From: Dermatemys mawii
Lineage: Eukaryota > Chordata > Testudines > Dermatemydidae
Direction of reading: 5' to 3'
NCBI GenBank assembly: GCA_007922305.1
Contig: ML677358.1
Coordinates: 18,153,327 to 18,217,326, forward strand
Length of the DNA: 64,000 nt
The position numbers and the translations under genes are program-made. Below the pieces are notes generated by a model. The model saw only the letters and a program-made list of their open reading frames with translations, had not been told where the DNA came from and did not search any database. This document shows, piece by piece, positions 47,804-59,869 of the stretch (the first letter of the stretch is position 1; every line of letters starts with the position of its first letter).

Positions 47804-48274
47804 TCAATTTCTCCATTGTCTCCACGTACTTCACCTTCTCTAAGGCCCCCTGGCTGAAAAATCCCTCCCTCCCCCCTGCCCAACCTACAGTATTAAAAAG
47901 ATTACCTAAAAAAATCACATGTATGTTGCTTTACAGTTTCTTTTTAATTCCTGCTAATAGTCACAAAGGAATCTGCCTCTTGCTCCTTCTGTCTTTAGGT
48001 CCTCGGGGGACCTCATGTGGATTGCAGTCTCTGCAGGTTCCAAAGTATTTGTTCATTTCTATGAAGGTCAGTCTCTGGATATTCCTGGTAAACAGGCCAG
48101 CTCTGTCTCCTGACGTTCATGGCAAACACACAAGTCTTTCAGTAAATGACAAAGGGCCTGGCAGAATGTAGAAGGCCTTTGGTCACAGACTCCTCTTGGC
48201 TTGCCGGTAAACCCCAAATTATCATTCTGCATGTAGTCATTTGGGGGCATGATCCTGCTCTGCTTCAACTAAGT
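47804..48274. other. Unassigned noncoding DNA
   Basis: Lies within a 144-codon frame (47737-48171), the longest in the window, which has no recognised domain and starts inside the MITE. It is most likely chance. Confidence 0.4.
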
Positions 48275-48352
48275 GGGCCAGATTTTTAGCTGGTATGAAT
48301 TGGCATTTCTCCAGTGACTGCAGTGGATCTATACCGCTTCACACCAGCTGCA
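48275..48352. mobile_element. MITE fragment, 'GGGCCAGATTTTTAGCTGG' type
   Basis: 'GGGCCAGATTTTTAGCTGGT' continues to 'GAATTGGCATTTCTCCAGTG' and then 'TTCACACCAGCTGCAATTC', a near palindrome. Sister of 21718-21795. The right terminus is damaged. Confidence 0.55.
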
Positions 48353-49479
48353 ATTCCCACCGTCTCTCGCAGACAAAAGGATGCCAACAAAATGTGTCAT
48401 AACTATTCAGCTTGCACAATTCATTGAAATAACCTGCCAAAAATGATCCCCATTGTGTACTGTGAGATACTGAGCAGTTTCCAGGAAGTTATTTTGGCCC
48501 TGTGTAGACCAGTGGAAATGTTTCAGATAGGAAATCGGCACGTGAGTACAGTTTGAAAAACTGATCGTTCAGGAGGATCTCTCCGGGATGGCCTAAGGAA
48601 GGAGTCTCATTTGGAGAAGACATTCTTTCCCTGTTCATTAGGGTGTTAGACCAGGCAATGTCACTAGAGCATAAAGACATTCTAGAGAGATTTCATCTAT
48701 TGGAAATGCTGGAGGCCCAGGTCCGTTTTTTTAAAATCCTGGTTACATTCTTACAGGGGTCTGCTCTCTCCTCGGCGGGTGAATGAACAATAACATTAAT
48801 GGGGGGGTTCCACCCAGGATTCAAGAAGAGAGAAGCTCCCCCACGCACACATCAGTGTCCCAAACTGAAAGCTGTGTCGTTCCAAAGGCTGCTCCGCATA
48901 TCAAGGGTTGTGAGCATTTCCACCAGAAAACTAAACTCCCAGCTAGAAACAGTGCAGAGCACAGCACATGCGTAGCAGTTGTATGCACCCAAATTGGTAC
49001 CAGGTGTTCCATTCTATTGTCTACTTTTTGTGGTGGATTAGAAGCGGTGCCAGTTCGGTGATAAAGGGATTCAGGGTCCCATTCCTACTCCTCCATCACC
49101 ACATGATCCTGAGCCGCATCGGACTCTAGCTGGGCTCTCCCTGAGATCTCCTTGTCATCACAACCATTAACAATGCTTTCCTCACTGAGGGTCTGCGTAG
49201 ACTTGTGCTCGGTGCCAGAATCCCCTGGAAGGAAATCGCTTTGCGTCAGCCTAATGCCATAACGAGATCTGTAACAGCTGCTGCAGAGATACGTTGGCAG
49301 TCCATGCTGAGGTCTGCAAATGAATAAAGAACGGCTGCTTGCACCTTATGCACAATTTGTACCCAATGCCTATGTCATTATGCAACCTACACAGGTTTCT
49401 AAATGAACAACATACCTGTTTGCACTTTTGATAGCAAATTTCACTGAAGCCGATGCAATTAATTAGTCAAGACCTCTAG
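48353..49479. other. Unassigned noncoding DNA
   Basis: No transposon recognised. 49230-49420 is a repeat-free candidate conserved segment with no exon evidence. Confidence 0.35.
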
Positions 49480-49635
49480 AGGCAGATAAGTATTATTAGC
49501 CCTATTTTACTGGGAGGTAAACTGAGGCACAGATAAGTTAAGTAATGGGCCAAAGGTCACACAGCGTGTATGTAGAGGAGATGGGAACAGATCCCAGATG
49601 CCTAGTCCTGTTCTGGGCCATGCTTCCCCCTGTGT
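49480..49635 (-). mobile_element. MIR-like SINE relic, minus strand
   Basis: 'AAGTATTATTAGCCCTATTT', 'GGTAAACTGAGGCACAGATA' and 'GGGCCAAAGGTCACACAGCG' are the reverse of the MIR core. Parallel to 20405-20610. Confidence 0.65.
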
Positions 49636-50254
49636 AAACATTACTTAAAACATGCTTATCTTTATATTTCAGTCATACATCCCTATATGATAGTACTACA
49701 CTTCAAATGATTGCATTGCAGGACACAACTATGAATTGCTCTGTACCATGCACAATTCCTTTTATTGTCTAACTAAATATGAAGTGCAAAGGGGTTTTAA
49801 GAATTAAGGAAATGGTGGAGGAAGAGACAAATCCCAACCTGCGTAAACAATTCTTCACAGAGAATGGTGGACAATTGAATGGTTGGATAGGAGTTTGGTG
49901 ATCCCAGCATGAATAAACATGCCGGCTGAATCGCCCACTAGACAGGGCTCTTCTCGGGCTGGTTTGAGGTTTGCTGGGGAGATCAGGGGACAGTGCATAC
50001 TTGCGGGGTTGGGGAGAGGATGTTACACTCACTGAATGGAGTAGCAGCCTGTACACTGTCCCTGTGCCTGGGGAAACTGCATCAGAGTAGGGGACGCCAG
50101 AGTGTCCCACTTCTGCATTGCAAGGACTCCATTCTCTTTCACAGAGAATTTTGAAATGTTGGAGTTTTGCTCTGAATCAGACCAAAACCACATTTTGAAA
50201 TATCAAATTCCTCTGTGAAATGGAGTCATCTTTCTCCACCCAGCTCGTGTTATA
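49636..50254. other. Unassigned noncoding DNA
   Basis: A 113-codon minus-strand frame at 49769-50110 has no recognised domain. Confidence 0.35.
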
Positions 50255-50460
50255 GTGCTAGTGTGGGAATTGGAAACCCCAGGCTCCACTTCCTGCTACA
50301 TCCCAGACTACCTGTCAGACATGGGGCAAGTCATTGAGCTGCTCTGTGCCTCAGTCTCCCATCTGTAAAATGAGAATAATATCCCTGCCCTACCTCAGAT
50401 GGGCATTGTGAGGATAAATACACCAAAGATTGTGAGGTCCTTGGGTCTGGTACTGGCAAG
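50255..50460 (+). mobile_element. MIR-like SINE, plus strand
   Basis: 'GGGGCAAGTCATTGAGCTGC', 'CTGTGCCTCAGTCTCCCATC', 'TGTAAAATGAGAATAATATC' and 'GGGCATTGTGAGGATAAATA' follow the MIR consensus order. Confidence 0.75.
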
Positions 50461-50614
50461 GGCATATAACTATCATAGATATATGTGTATTTTAGGTGCC
50501 TGCAGTGATTTAGTAAGATGTGGCCACCTGCTGACCCAATGTAGGAGACCCAAGGTGCCAGGAAAGAAAAGCATATTCGCTAGCAGTCATTGGAATTTTT
50601 TTTGACAATAAACA

Positions 50615-50905
50615 AAGTTTTGAAATCATCCAGAAAATATTATGTTTTTCTGGTTCCAAATGACTTTTCATTTGGAAATTTAAGATATTTACAGCTTTAA
50701 AAAAATAATCAAAAATTAACAATGGTCAAAATCCAAATGAAGTTTTGATCCTGTTGAAACAAAGCATTTCTATTGATCCCAACTGAAAATTTTCTGGGAT
50801 TTTCACTTTGAAAAAATATTCCAGATTTTGACTTTTTCTTCTGATTTGGAATGGAAAACTTTTTCAAAATAAAGAAAGAAAACCATTTCCCTCTTAGCTC
50901 TAATG
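50615..50905 (-). repeat. AT-rich low-complexity repeat
   Basis: Long T/A-rich run with 'CAACTGAAAATTTTCTGGGA' and similar phrases, ending 'CCCTCTTAGCTCTAATG', the reverse of 'AGAGCT'. Reverse orientation of the 8955 class. Confidence 0.45.
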
Positions 50906-52542
50906 TCCACCCAACAGCAGAGGGATTAATCTCTCGAAGTCAATGAATGATGGGAGTTGGGTTACCTGTTAACGTCTGCATAGTTCTCTAGGAAAACTCA
51001 TATTTGCTACCTCACTTGGTACAAACAAACAAACACCGTGCTCTGGAGACATCATGGTCCATGTAAAATGGCATGTTGAAGCTCAGCCAGATGTTTGTAA
51101 ACCTTAACTTTAAAATGTGGCACAATACCACAAGCTGTCAACTTGTGTAAAAACTTTAGCAAAGACAAAAACAGAATGTAATATTTACCAGATGAAACTT
51201 CTGTGTAATCTTGTTGGAATTTTGGGAGTATCCAACTCCCAGGGATTTTGAAATGAGCTCTGTATCTCCCGGCCCCCCCTTTTCCCGTCTTCTTTTTCCC
51301 TCATGAAGAGGGAAAGGGGAGAAAACACATTAATGAAAGTGAAAGATTTTGCATTCACAAACAATGGACATGGGATGGCCCTGGGCAATTTCAGATGTAT
51401 TCTACACAGACTGGCTTCTCTAAAAGATGCACATACTTGGCATCTCGTTTAAAATATTGTCATGAAAATTCTATTTCTGCAACAATTCACTGAATTAGTG
51501 CTAAGTAGGACAATATCACTATATTAGCAGCATTTTTCATAATGTCTGAATGCTTCCAATGTCATATGTTAAATCACAGTCTATCCAAAATATTTTGCAA
51601 CTAAAATGAAGCCAAGTTTGCGGGGGGGGGGGGGTGGTTATTCATCCATATGATGATATGGATAAAATATTTAACTTGTTGAATTAAAAACATGCTTAGG
51701 ACTTATTTAGCTCTAAAACAAATGAACAAAACTGAGGCATTCAAGATGATCTCTTTGTTCTGAACTAGGAAGTTTCTTCTCTTATCCTTATATACTCATG
51801 GCATTTCTAAGATACTGATCTCCATGGCACTTGACGGGGATGGCATTCATTAAGGAACAATTGCTGTGTCTGTTTATTAAAGTCATAAGCTAGTTTATCT
51901 CCCCCGAACTGGGTCTTTTGCACTGCTCCTGTGACACAAAGGAGTTGGAACCTGACCATAGCTAGTCAGCTGAGATTTCACAAAGGGGGAATTCTCAACT
52001 GGTATAGGGCAGCAGGGCAGGGTCCTACACCACTGTTCCTACATAGTGTAGGGAAGGTTTTAGAGATGGTGGTGGGTGAAGCAAAGAGCAGCTGCACAGT
52101 GCCATTTCTCAGCTGGTATATGGCTCCTTAGAGACTATCCCCAGTTGGAGTAATTTATAGCACCCCCTAGGCTGCTCCAATTCATGCTGGGATGAGGATG
52201 TCATAGATTATTCCACAGAATCAGGGAACTGCAATCCCCCCTGACACATCCTCCCTGTGCATGTGTGCATGCACTCACATTTGATGCAGCACACAATCTG
52301 GCTCATATGTTTTAAAGTGATCAAGAAACTGCTCATTAGTAGCCAATTAATGAGCATAAACAGTTTTCAGAATATGTTCCTGGTAACGTTAAGATCCAGA
52401 TAAACTATGAATCTGAAAAGGGCCATGAGATATTTTGAGCTTAATATTTGAATTATTTCACAGCAGCAGCAAAACAATCCTGGCACATTCTTGTGCATCT
52501 AACTGATGCCACTAACTGGAAACATGGTTTGCCAACCCTAGA
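50906..52542. other. Unassigned noncoding DNA
   Basis: Includes an (ACAA)n stretch near 51022-51036 and a G-run at 51622-51634. No exon. Confidence 0.4.
51622..51634 (+). repeat. Poly-G tract, 13 G
   Basis: Thirteen G following 'GTTTGC'. Confidence 0.85.
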
Positions 52543-52595
52543 GAACTAGATGACTTTCTGAGGCCTCTTCGAACCCTAATATTCTATGATTCTAA
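52543..52595 (+). mobile_element. CR1 LINE 3' terminus
   Basis: 'CTAGATGACTTTCTGAGGCC' and 'CGAACCCTAATATTCTATGA' with a second 'TTCT' are the last 50 bases of a CR1, including its typical 'ATTCTATG' ending. Confidence 0.75.
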
Positions 52596-53420
52596 CATTT
52601 TAGATTCACAGGAATGGCCAGGAAGTGTTGGGGATTTTTTTGTTTTGTTTAGTTTTGTTTTTTGCTGTTCCTGTGTATAACAGTTGAGATTCGGAGCCAT
52701 ATTTTCAAAGAGGCATCAATCCAACCCCTGAATCTGTGTGCACAGTCATTTGTGTGCTCAAACAATAGAATGTGCATGGGTAAAGAGGATTTGTTGCGCA
52801 AAGCAGGTAGTTAGAGCTCTAAGTACCTTGCATTGCAAATTAAGAGCCAACCTTCAAATATTTGGCTTTTATATGTCTAGGCAGTTCCATGCATGGGAAG
52901 AGAGGAGAGAAATCTAGAAACCTTGAGACTTTTCTAAGTATAATAAAACATAAGCTATAAATATATACCTGTACGCACATTTAGACGCTTAGGAAATATA
53001 CTTATACTGAACCCTTCTTGGAATAAATACTTAGCCACACTTACCCTTGCTAACTTTTCCAGTTTTTAACTGAGCTACTGTTTGTTGATCTGTGATGCTA
53101 ATAAATGAAATAGAGACGGACCTGAGCCAACTCTGTTTCCAAGCATCCCTGAACTATGGGCCTCGGCTCACCACCAATAAATCAAGCCAGAATAAACCAG
53201 CAAACAGCATACGCACCAGTGTGTGCTAAGGTTTTGCAGCATAAGACCATGGAAAGGTGTAAAGATCTCCCTTCTGCAGGGTACAAGAAAGCTTGTGTCT
53301 TTCACTAGCAGCTGACAAAGAATCAGTTTGAGATTGCAATGAAAGCGTCCACATTGGGTTCCCAAGGTTTTTGCTGGCTAGGTTCCTCCTAACTGAACAT
53401 GCTAAGCCCCGCCATAAATA
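52596..53420. other. Unassigned noncoding DNA
   Basis: Includes a T-rich stretch with TTTTG words at 52635-52665. Nothing else supportable. Confidence 0.4.
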
Positions 53421-53481
53421 CAGGGGCTAGACTAGATGACCTCTCAAAGTCCCTGCCCATCCTACAATTATATGATTTTAT
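53421..53481 (+). mobile_element. CR1 LINE 3' terminus
   Basis: 'GGGGCTAGACTAGATGACCT' then 'AGTCCCTGCCCATCCTACAA' and 'TATATGATTTTATG' are the end of a CR1, diverged at the terminal repeat. Confidence 0.7.
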
Positions 53482-55275
53482 GCTCTTAGGCTCCTCTATT
53501 TGAATATTCCCATAGACCTGGTCCTGAAAGTTCTCCCCAATGGATTTCCACGTGCAGAAAGCTTGCAGGATGAGCCTTATGTTTTTCCTGGAAAAAATAA
53601 ATATTTGCTAAATGACTGGTTTCCCCATGAGATGTTATTGCAATCACCAGTTCTCAGTCACTATCATCACTAGAACAGGTGAAGAGGGTGCTCCTTGGAC
53701 AGACAACAGTTGCCAGACTGCAGTAAACCCAGTATACTGAATCCAGTAGGGGCCTGCAATAGATACTTTAGAAGACGGTACAAGAAACACTCCACTGGGC
53801 AGACATGGGATAGCCTCCCCTCCGCCCCACACACACACGGCCTGTGAAGGTCTCATCCTTCCCCCTCATCATTAGAGATGGGCTTAAACCCCTGAAGCCT
53901 GTGGTTTAATATTCCTCCCAAAACGGTTAAAAGTATTAACTATTTAGAGTTCTTGGTCAGGTGAGCAGAGATGAGTGTATCTTCCCATTTCAGACATATC
54001 TTAAGAGCCGGAGGTGACGGTCAAAGCTGGATCCAGACTTTCCCAATGTGTGTGGGAACTCTGATGTGGTATGCTGGTTTGGAGATATGCCATAGCAGTT
54101 GCTAAGGCTTGATGCTGCTGAAGATTTGGGTGTGAATTCCCCTCAATGAGGGGTCTCCATCTGGTGGCTCTGGGGTGAATTAGTATGGCTTGGGTTGCAA
54201 GATGGCTCTGTAATGGAAGCTGCAGATGGAGCATCAGGTGTAAGGAAAGCTGCAGTTATATTTTTAAAATCATTTAATAGATTGTAGGATATTTTTAATA
54301 AGACTGAAACTGCAGGAGATGTAATAATTACCAACCAAACCTCAGTTCCCAGAAAGAAAAACAATCCCAAAACAGAAATAGAAGTTGCAAGTAAAGGGGA
54401 GAAAAGAAAAAGAAATGAAATTCATCTAATCAGGCATGGTATTAAGGGAAAACCAAGGTTACAAAGAAGAAAAAAGAGGAGCCTTTGCAAAGCTCTAATA
54501 GATATGCCAGATCGTCTCTCTTGCTTGCAGCAGTTGTGGTGCTGTTGCTGGTGATGGTTCAAAGCAATGAAGGGTTCTTTCCTTGGGAATTGTCTTTCAC
54601 ACAAAGAAAGTAATTAGAGGAATAAAAGAATATGATGTATTAGAAACTGGGAGCCATAACAAACTATCAAGTAAGCTGCTATGGCTAATTCTTCTTAACA
54701 CTCTTTCTAACCACTTTCAAAACATTTCCCAGTTTCCCTTTGTTTCAAAAATTCTGTCTGGTCCATATGATCTGGATGGACATATCAACCATCTAAGTGC
54801 ATATAGTGTGTCCTAATGACAAATATGTTACTCTAGCATAGGCTAGAGAGGCAGAAGGTAAAAAGGTAGAGAGAGTTATCTATTTATGTATTTTACAATG
54901 CTCTGTAAGAGGAGCTCTTGGGAACTCTTTTCATGGGATGGCTGATTGTACTGTCTCTGATGTGGACTCTGCTAAGTACGGGTAGGAATCCTATTACAGA
55001 CCACTACAAAGAAGTGTGGAGTTTAGTTAAGAAGAGAAAATTCATGTTATGAATGCTGTATGGAAAAAAAAATATTAGCCTAGTGAAGAAGAGACGACTG
55101 TCATGAATAATGCAACAGTAGCTCTCCGTGAGTCGCACAACTGGTTTGGATTTAAGATTGCTTTCCTCTGCTAGAAGGTCATTCATAGTCATATTTTGAA
55201 TTCCTCCAGCCCCTACCAGGCAAAGATCTCAAAGCTCTAGGCAGACTAAGCCTTTCAGAACCGCTGGGCTGTAAA
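53482..55275. other. Unassigned noncoding DNA
   Basis: No repeat or exon recognised. Confidence 0.4.
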
Positions 55276-55989
55276 CAGTGGTGGATTAGCCACTGCGCCA
55301 ATGGGGCCCAGGCCTGGGGCCCCTAGCCATCTGGGGGCCCTGGAGCCCCGAGTGGGTGGGGTAGAGAAAGCTGTCACACCCTGACCTTGCACCCTGGTAG
55401 CAGCGCTGGACAGGCATGATGGGGGAAGCCCCCCAATCCCACTCCCGGGCAAAAGCCAGGGGCGGCAGGGAAGCCCCCAGTGGCCTCTGTCCCTGGCAAA
55501 AGCAGCCCCCAGTGACCTCCCTGACCGTGTTCCTGGCAGAAGCTACACAGTGGCAGGGGAAGCTCTCAGCACCCCGACCCATCCCCTGCAGAAGCTGCAG
55601 CGCCCAGGGCCCCGACCCTGGTCCCCCACAGAAGTAGCAGGGAAAGCCTGAACCCTAGGACCCCCAGTGTGGCCCCAGGATGGGAGATTGCTCACTACCT
55701 GTCCCAGGCCGCAGCGGGGTGACAGGGTTTCTCCAGTCTTGGGCCTGCAGTCGTGGGGGAGGCAGAAAGTAGCAAATGGGTTGCGGGGCTGCGGGGGGAT
55801 GGGGAAAATGGAGGGGACCCTGGGTGGAGCAAGGGCTGGACCCCAGGGAAGGAGCAGGAAGGGATGGGATCATTGGTGGGGCCACAGGTGGTGGGGTCAT
55901 AATGGGGGTTGGGCTGCAAGTGGAAGAAGTGGGGAGAGGCCCCCCACTTGTTCGGCCTAGGGCCCCCAGGAAACCTTAGTCCACCTCTG
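55276..55989. mobile_element. GC-rich 714-bp hAT-like element with 8-bp target duplication
   Basis: Ends 'CAGTGGTGGATTAG' and the reverse complement of 'TTAGTCCACCTCTG' (CAGAGGTGGACTAA) are near-matching inverted repeats starting CAG, typical of hAT. The element is flanked by GCTGTAAA (55268-55275) and GCTGTAAG (55990-55997), 7 of 8 identical. The interior is very GC-rich, starting 'GGGGCCCAGGCCTGGGGCCC', with degenerate tandem units of 40-52 bp at 55445-55640. No transposase is encoded; overlapping frames on both strands are composition artefacts. Non-autonomous. Confidence 0.85.
55445..55640 (+). repeat. Degenerate 40-52 bp tandem units in hAT element
   Basis: The anchor 'GCARAAGC' or a close variant recurs near 55449, 55496, 55536, 55588 and 55629. 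The intervening spacings are 47, 40, 52 and about 40 bases, with shared words 'CCAGTG' and 'CCCCGACC'. An old minisatellite. Confidence 0.6.
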
Positions 55990-56034
55990 GCTGTAAGTAA
56001 GTATGAGTATCTCCTTTATAAGATGGGGTGGTGC

Positions 56035-56140
56035 GGAGGAAAGAACAGAGAACTGGCCTGCCTGAGATCACACAAAACCAGAATGTAACCCAGAGCTTCT
56101 GACGGCTGGTCTTGTGCTTACACCCTTAGGCATTAACAGC
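56035..56140 (-). mobile_element. MIR-like SINE relic, minus strand
   Basis: 'CCTGAGATCACACAAAACCA' and 'AACCCAGAGCTTCTGACGGC' resemble reversed MIR core and tRNA part. Weak. Confidence 0.4.
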
Positions 56141-58384
56141 CCCATCCCTACCTCTGAGATAATGGCTGGTTCGTTATACAGCTTCTAAGTGCTCGGTCTG
56201 CTCTGCATCTGAGGTTTTCCCTGGAGGCACCGTCTAGTACATATGCTGCTTCTTACTGCATGTTAAAATGCCCCAGTTTTTTAACTCAGGTACTTAGGCA
56301 GGTAAATCTCCAGGACTGCTCTTAAATCTACGTTAATGGTGTATTTGTTTAGCTAGGCCTTGTCTGACTGGTCTCTGGAGCTGACCGCATCGGGAAATTT
56401 ATGGAAATATCACTATCCCAATATAGGACACAGGCTGGGATTCTCAAAGGAGTTTTAGGGAGTTAGGAGTCCAAACCCAGCCCCAGCCATGGGGCCTAAT
56501 TCTGCCCTTCAGCTTTTTGTCATGTAATCTCCTAACCCCAGGTCTGTATTTCACTACAAAATAGCACGCATCAGTGAGTTCTAATGTTCCGAATGCTGTC
56601 AGAGATGCAAACAGCACAGAAGCCAGCATCCCTTCTGCAGATCTTCACTTCCCAGGTATCTTCAGCATGAACTTGGTGGTTAACATGGTGCTTCCTACAA
56701 CTCATGCAATCAGACTGCCTTCCGGGGTGCTGGCTTCAATGGAGCTGCTAGAGGACACTGAACTTGGCCCATGGCTTCAGCAGAGGGAGATGTTCGTCAG
56801 CAAAGTAGAAATAATTCATGCTCCTAAAAGGCCATGTTACCTTAGGGGAGGCTCTCTGTTGACCATCAAGTTAACTGTGAATGCAGCTGGTGGCGATGAT
56901 CTTATATTCATCAGATAATAATATCAGATGCAATCTTACATGCTGCTTTTTCGATATGCCGATGCAATTGTAACAACCATCATCTTGGCCATTGCTAAGG
57001 GTAGAACCTAGAACTTTTGGAACTAAGAGCACAAGCTACCACAGCTTGTGCTAACAGGCCAAGTCCATCAGAGAGGAGACTCAATTCACCGGGAGCCATG
57101 CACAGAGTAGGAGGATGTATAACACACACTGAGCATTCTGAGTTACATTCAGACACAGTTTTGCAGTGTATTTGGGACTCTGTTTCCCTGGGCTCTCCAT
57201 GTTATGACTCATCTGAAAGACAATTTCTTACTGCTTCGGAATATTCCAAACCATTTTTTTCCCTTAAAAGTTATATTAATCACTCCAGTAATAAAGCAAC
57301 AATACCTCTTGAGGTGAAAAGCCAGTGCTTGTTGGGTTGGAACTTCTATCTGCGGTAATTTATAACTCTGTGTGAACAAATAAAAGGATATTATCCTCAG
57401 TGAAGGTTTAGTACACACAAGATACTAGAGACAACTTGCTTTCTCTTATGGAACTGAGCATACAGGAAACAAAACCATTTTACTAAGAATCAGCATTCCA
57501 TCCAAGAGAGAATTGTAAGTAAACAGTGGTAATACAGTGTACTTTAGAAAAAGCAGTATTTTTCTGCCCCTTGATCTCTAACAGTCTTAAGCCAATTTTG
57601 GCAGGTACTGCTGTATTAAGTGGTCAGTCTCCCATCGTGGTCACATACTGTTTTATTGGAGGTCTGACAGCAGCAATAGGAGAGATAAAATTAACCCTTT
57701 GATACCAAAGGCTGTGAGGGATCCTATTGCCAGCAATGGGGAATGTATTAAGAATTTCCATCTCGCAGCCTCATGGGGTTAATGGCAATCTGTTGCTGAT
57801 TTCCCTGGACAATCAGAGTAGCAAACACTGGTCTTTTTAATGAGCCCCTGAGGACAATGCGGGCACACAAGGCTGTGAAGATCTGGACGAACCAAGGGAA
57901 CGTAAAATGAAAACAAACATGGACATTTATTTTCCTAACTCACCAGTTGCAAACAAAATTTCATTTAATAAACCATGAAATGATTCACAGAGTTTCTGTA
58001 TATTATTGTAAGTGCAGCTGGGCAATGTAAAAGTTACTTTCCCTTACTTTATTATTCAGCCCCCATATCCAGTTCTCATCCAAACAAAGCTGTATTTATT
58101 TATGTTTTTAATGTATTTATCATTTTACTCCTTTGCCTGCTTTCCTGCAATCAGTTGGGTTGTGACTCAATGCAGAATAGTGCTGAGTAGATCAAAATAG
58201 GGCTTAACAGGGAAAGTGTTTTGCTGATCCTGTGATGGGACAGATTTTATAGCAGAGCTGGGTGACTCACTGGTGGTGAAAAATCAGATCAACTTCACCC
58301 TTTTTCCGTGGGCAAACTATCTGGACCAGTCTATGAGATTTACAAAGCTCTTTGTTCAAGCTCTCATCATGAGGCTATTTCAGG
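56141..58384. other. Unassigned noncoding DNA
   Basis: The 114-codon frame at 56574-56918 and 113-codon frame at 57017-57358 have no recognised domain. 57600-57860 is repeat-free; see findings. Confidence 0.35.
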
Positions 58385-58530
58385 ACACAATCCCTGTTTC
58401 AGGAAATCTTCGCTTCTCAGGAAAACACTTAAAGTGCTCGCTTTTAAGCATGTGTTTAAGTCCCACTGGGTCAAAGGGATTTAAGCATATGCTTAGTGTT
58501 AATCAGATGTTTAAGTGCTTTCCTTTGTCA
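58385..58530. mobile_element. Decayed MITE, sister of 26627-26845
   Basis: 'CCTGTTTCAGGAAATCTTCG', 'AACACTTAAAGTGCTCGC', 'TTTAAGCATGTGTTTAAGTC' and 'AAGCATATGCTTAG' share the 'AAGCATATGCTTA' and 'TTAAGTGCTT' words of 26627-26845. Terminal repeats are no longer matched. Confidence 0.55.
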
Positions 58531-58995
58531 CGATCAAATATTGTTTGTGAACTATTTGTGAATAAACAGAGCCTTGCCTATAGCTGTGACTATTCATTTT
58601 CTGTGGTGCAGGATTGCTCATCTGAGGCAACTGGTATTATCTCTGCTTCCTGACTGGATAACTGACACTTTTATAAACAGGAGTAGGAAAAATCAGAAGA
58701 GATTTCAAGATGGCCCAGAAAACATTGTAGGTGTAAACCTATCACAAATATTTACAAGACTTTTGCCTTCGGTGAACAAAAATTCAGTGTCAGCATGAAT
58801 TCATGGATTTCACTTGATCGAATTTCACAGGTACATTTGGTCAGTGCAAGTTCAGAACACTATTTAGGTGCCAACTAAACCCAGTGAAATTTAGCTTTGT
58901 GCTTTTAGATCTCACAATATTATGCTAAAGAATGGTAGAACAATTACATTTTGATACAAGCAGACTCTCCTTTCAGAAATGCACTCATCTCTGAG

Positions 58996-59211
58996 AGAGA
59001 AGGTGGGTGAGGAAATATCATTCATTGGACCTGCTTCCGTTGGGGAGAGACAAGCTTTTGAACTTACACAAAGCAATTCTTCAGGACCTGAAAAAAAGCT
59101 TTGTGGAAGCTCGAAAGCTTGTCTCTCTCACCAACATAAGTTGGTCCAATACACAATATTACCTCCCCCATCTTGTCTCTCCAGTATCCTGGGACCGACA
59201 CGGCTACAGCA
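58996..59211 (-). mobile_element. Fold-back element with 13-bp direct-repeat flanks
   Basis: The left arm ('GAAGGTGGGTGAGGAAATAT' to 'CTTTTGAACTTACACAAAG') and right arm ('GGAAGCTCGAAAGCTTGTCT' to 'GACACGGCTACAGC') are reverse complements over most of about 85 bases, so the element can fold into a long hairpin. The flanks carry a perfect 13-bp direct repeat, ACTCATCTCTGAG, at 58983-58995 and 59212-59224. The right arm is longer by 'TATCCTGGGACCGACACGGC', so relative to that side the left arm is truncated. Other copies lie at 30212 and 31881. No coding capacity. Confidence 0.78.
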
Positions 59212-59224
59212 ACTCATCTCTGAG

Positions 59225-59869
59225 CACTTAAATATACTTAAAGGACAATGAATACAAATAAAGTAGATTATATTTCTAGATTCTTTAAACCAGTGTCCCG
59301 GCAGTCTCAATTAGGAGTAGATAAATAGGTATACTTGTAACAGTTTTCCATGTCTGTAAAGGTGAGGACACTGATCTAATTGTGTGATGTTACCAAATCC
59401 CATTACAATTTCACATCCAAGCCATAGGAGAGAAGAATAAAGAGCCATATGCTCCCTTCTAAACATGTACTAATCATAAAATGGAGCTGGGAAACACAAA
59501 TGGAAAGCTATGTGGCATGTTCAGCTAAGTACCAGCTGGTTCTCCGTCTGTAGCAACAGTGTGTGTGCGTTCATGGCCATGGCCAGGTGAACATGCAATT
59601 AGCAAGAGAGGCAGCGCTCCACGGCATGATGACCAACGTTGCTAATGCATGTTGCAGCGTTACATTTCCATTCAATAGCTTCTATTCCTTGGAGGAGAGC
59701 AGCCTGCAGCAGAGCTTACACTGCTAGTGTTGGGGGGTGCAGAGAGGAAAGCATCCCTTGGCTATATGGATGTCTCATACAGAGTAGGTTACAGGGCTAC
59801 TACTAGCAATTCAGACTTCTGTATCAGATATGGCCTGGCCATGGAGTTTCCTTCTTAGTGAGATAAATA
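59225..59869. other. Unassigned noncoding DNA
   Basis: Repeat-free in appearance; the block 59600-59720 has no transposon feature. Confidence 0.35.

Noticed and set aside
47737..48171. 144-codon open frame, the longest in the window
   Set aside because: It starts inside a MITE, has no recognised domain or repeat-family protein, and its length is expected by chance in 64 kb with six frames.
55286..55979. Multiple proline/glycine-rich frames on both strands and an apparent CpG-rich promoter
   Set aside because: The whole segment lies within a hAT element defined by terminal repeats and an 8-bp duplication, so GC content is explained by the transposon.
56574..56918. 114-codon open frame that looks protein-like ('HFPGIFSMNLVVNMVLP')
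   Set aside because: No domain recognised and no sign of splice-bounded exon; without cross-species alignment I cannot support it as coding.
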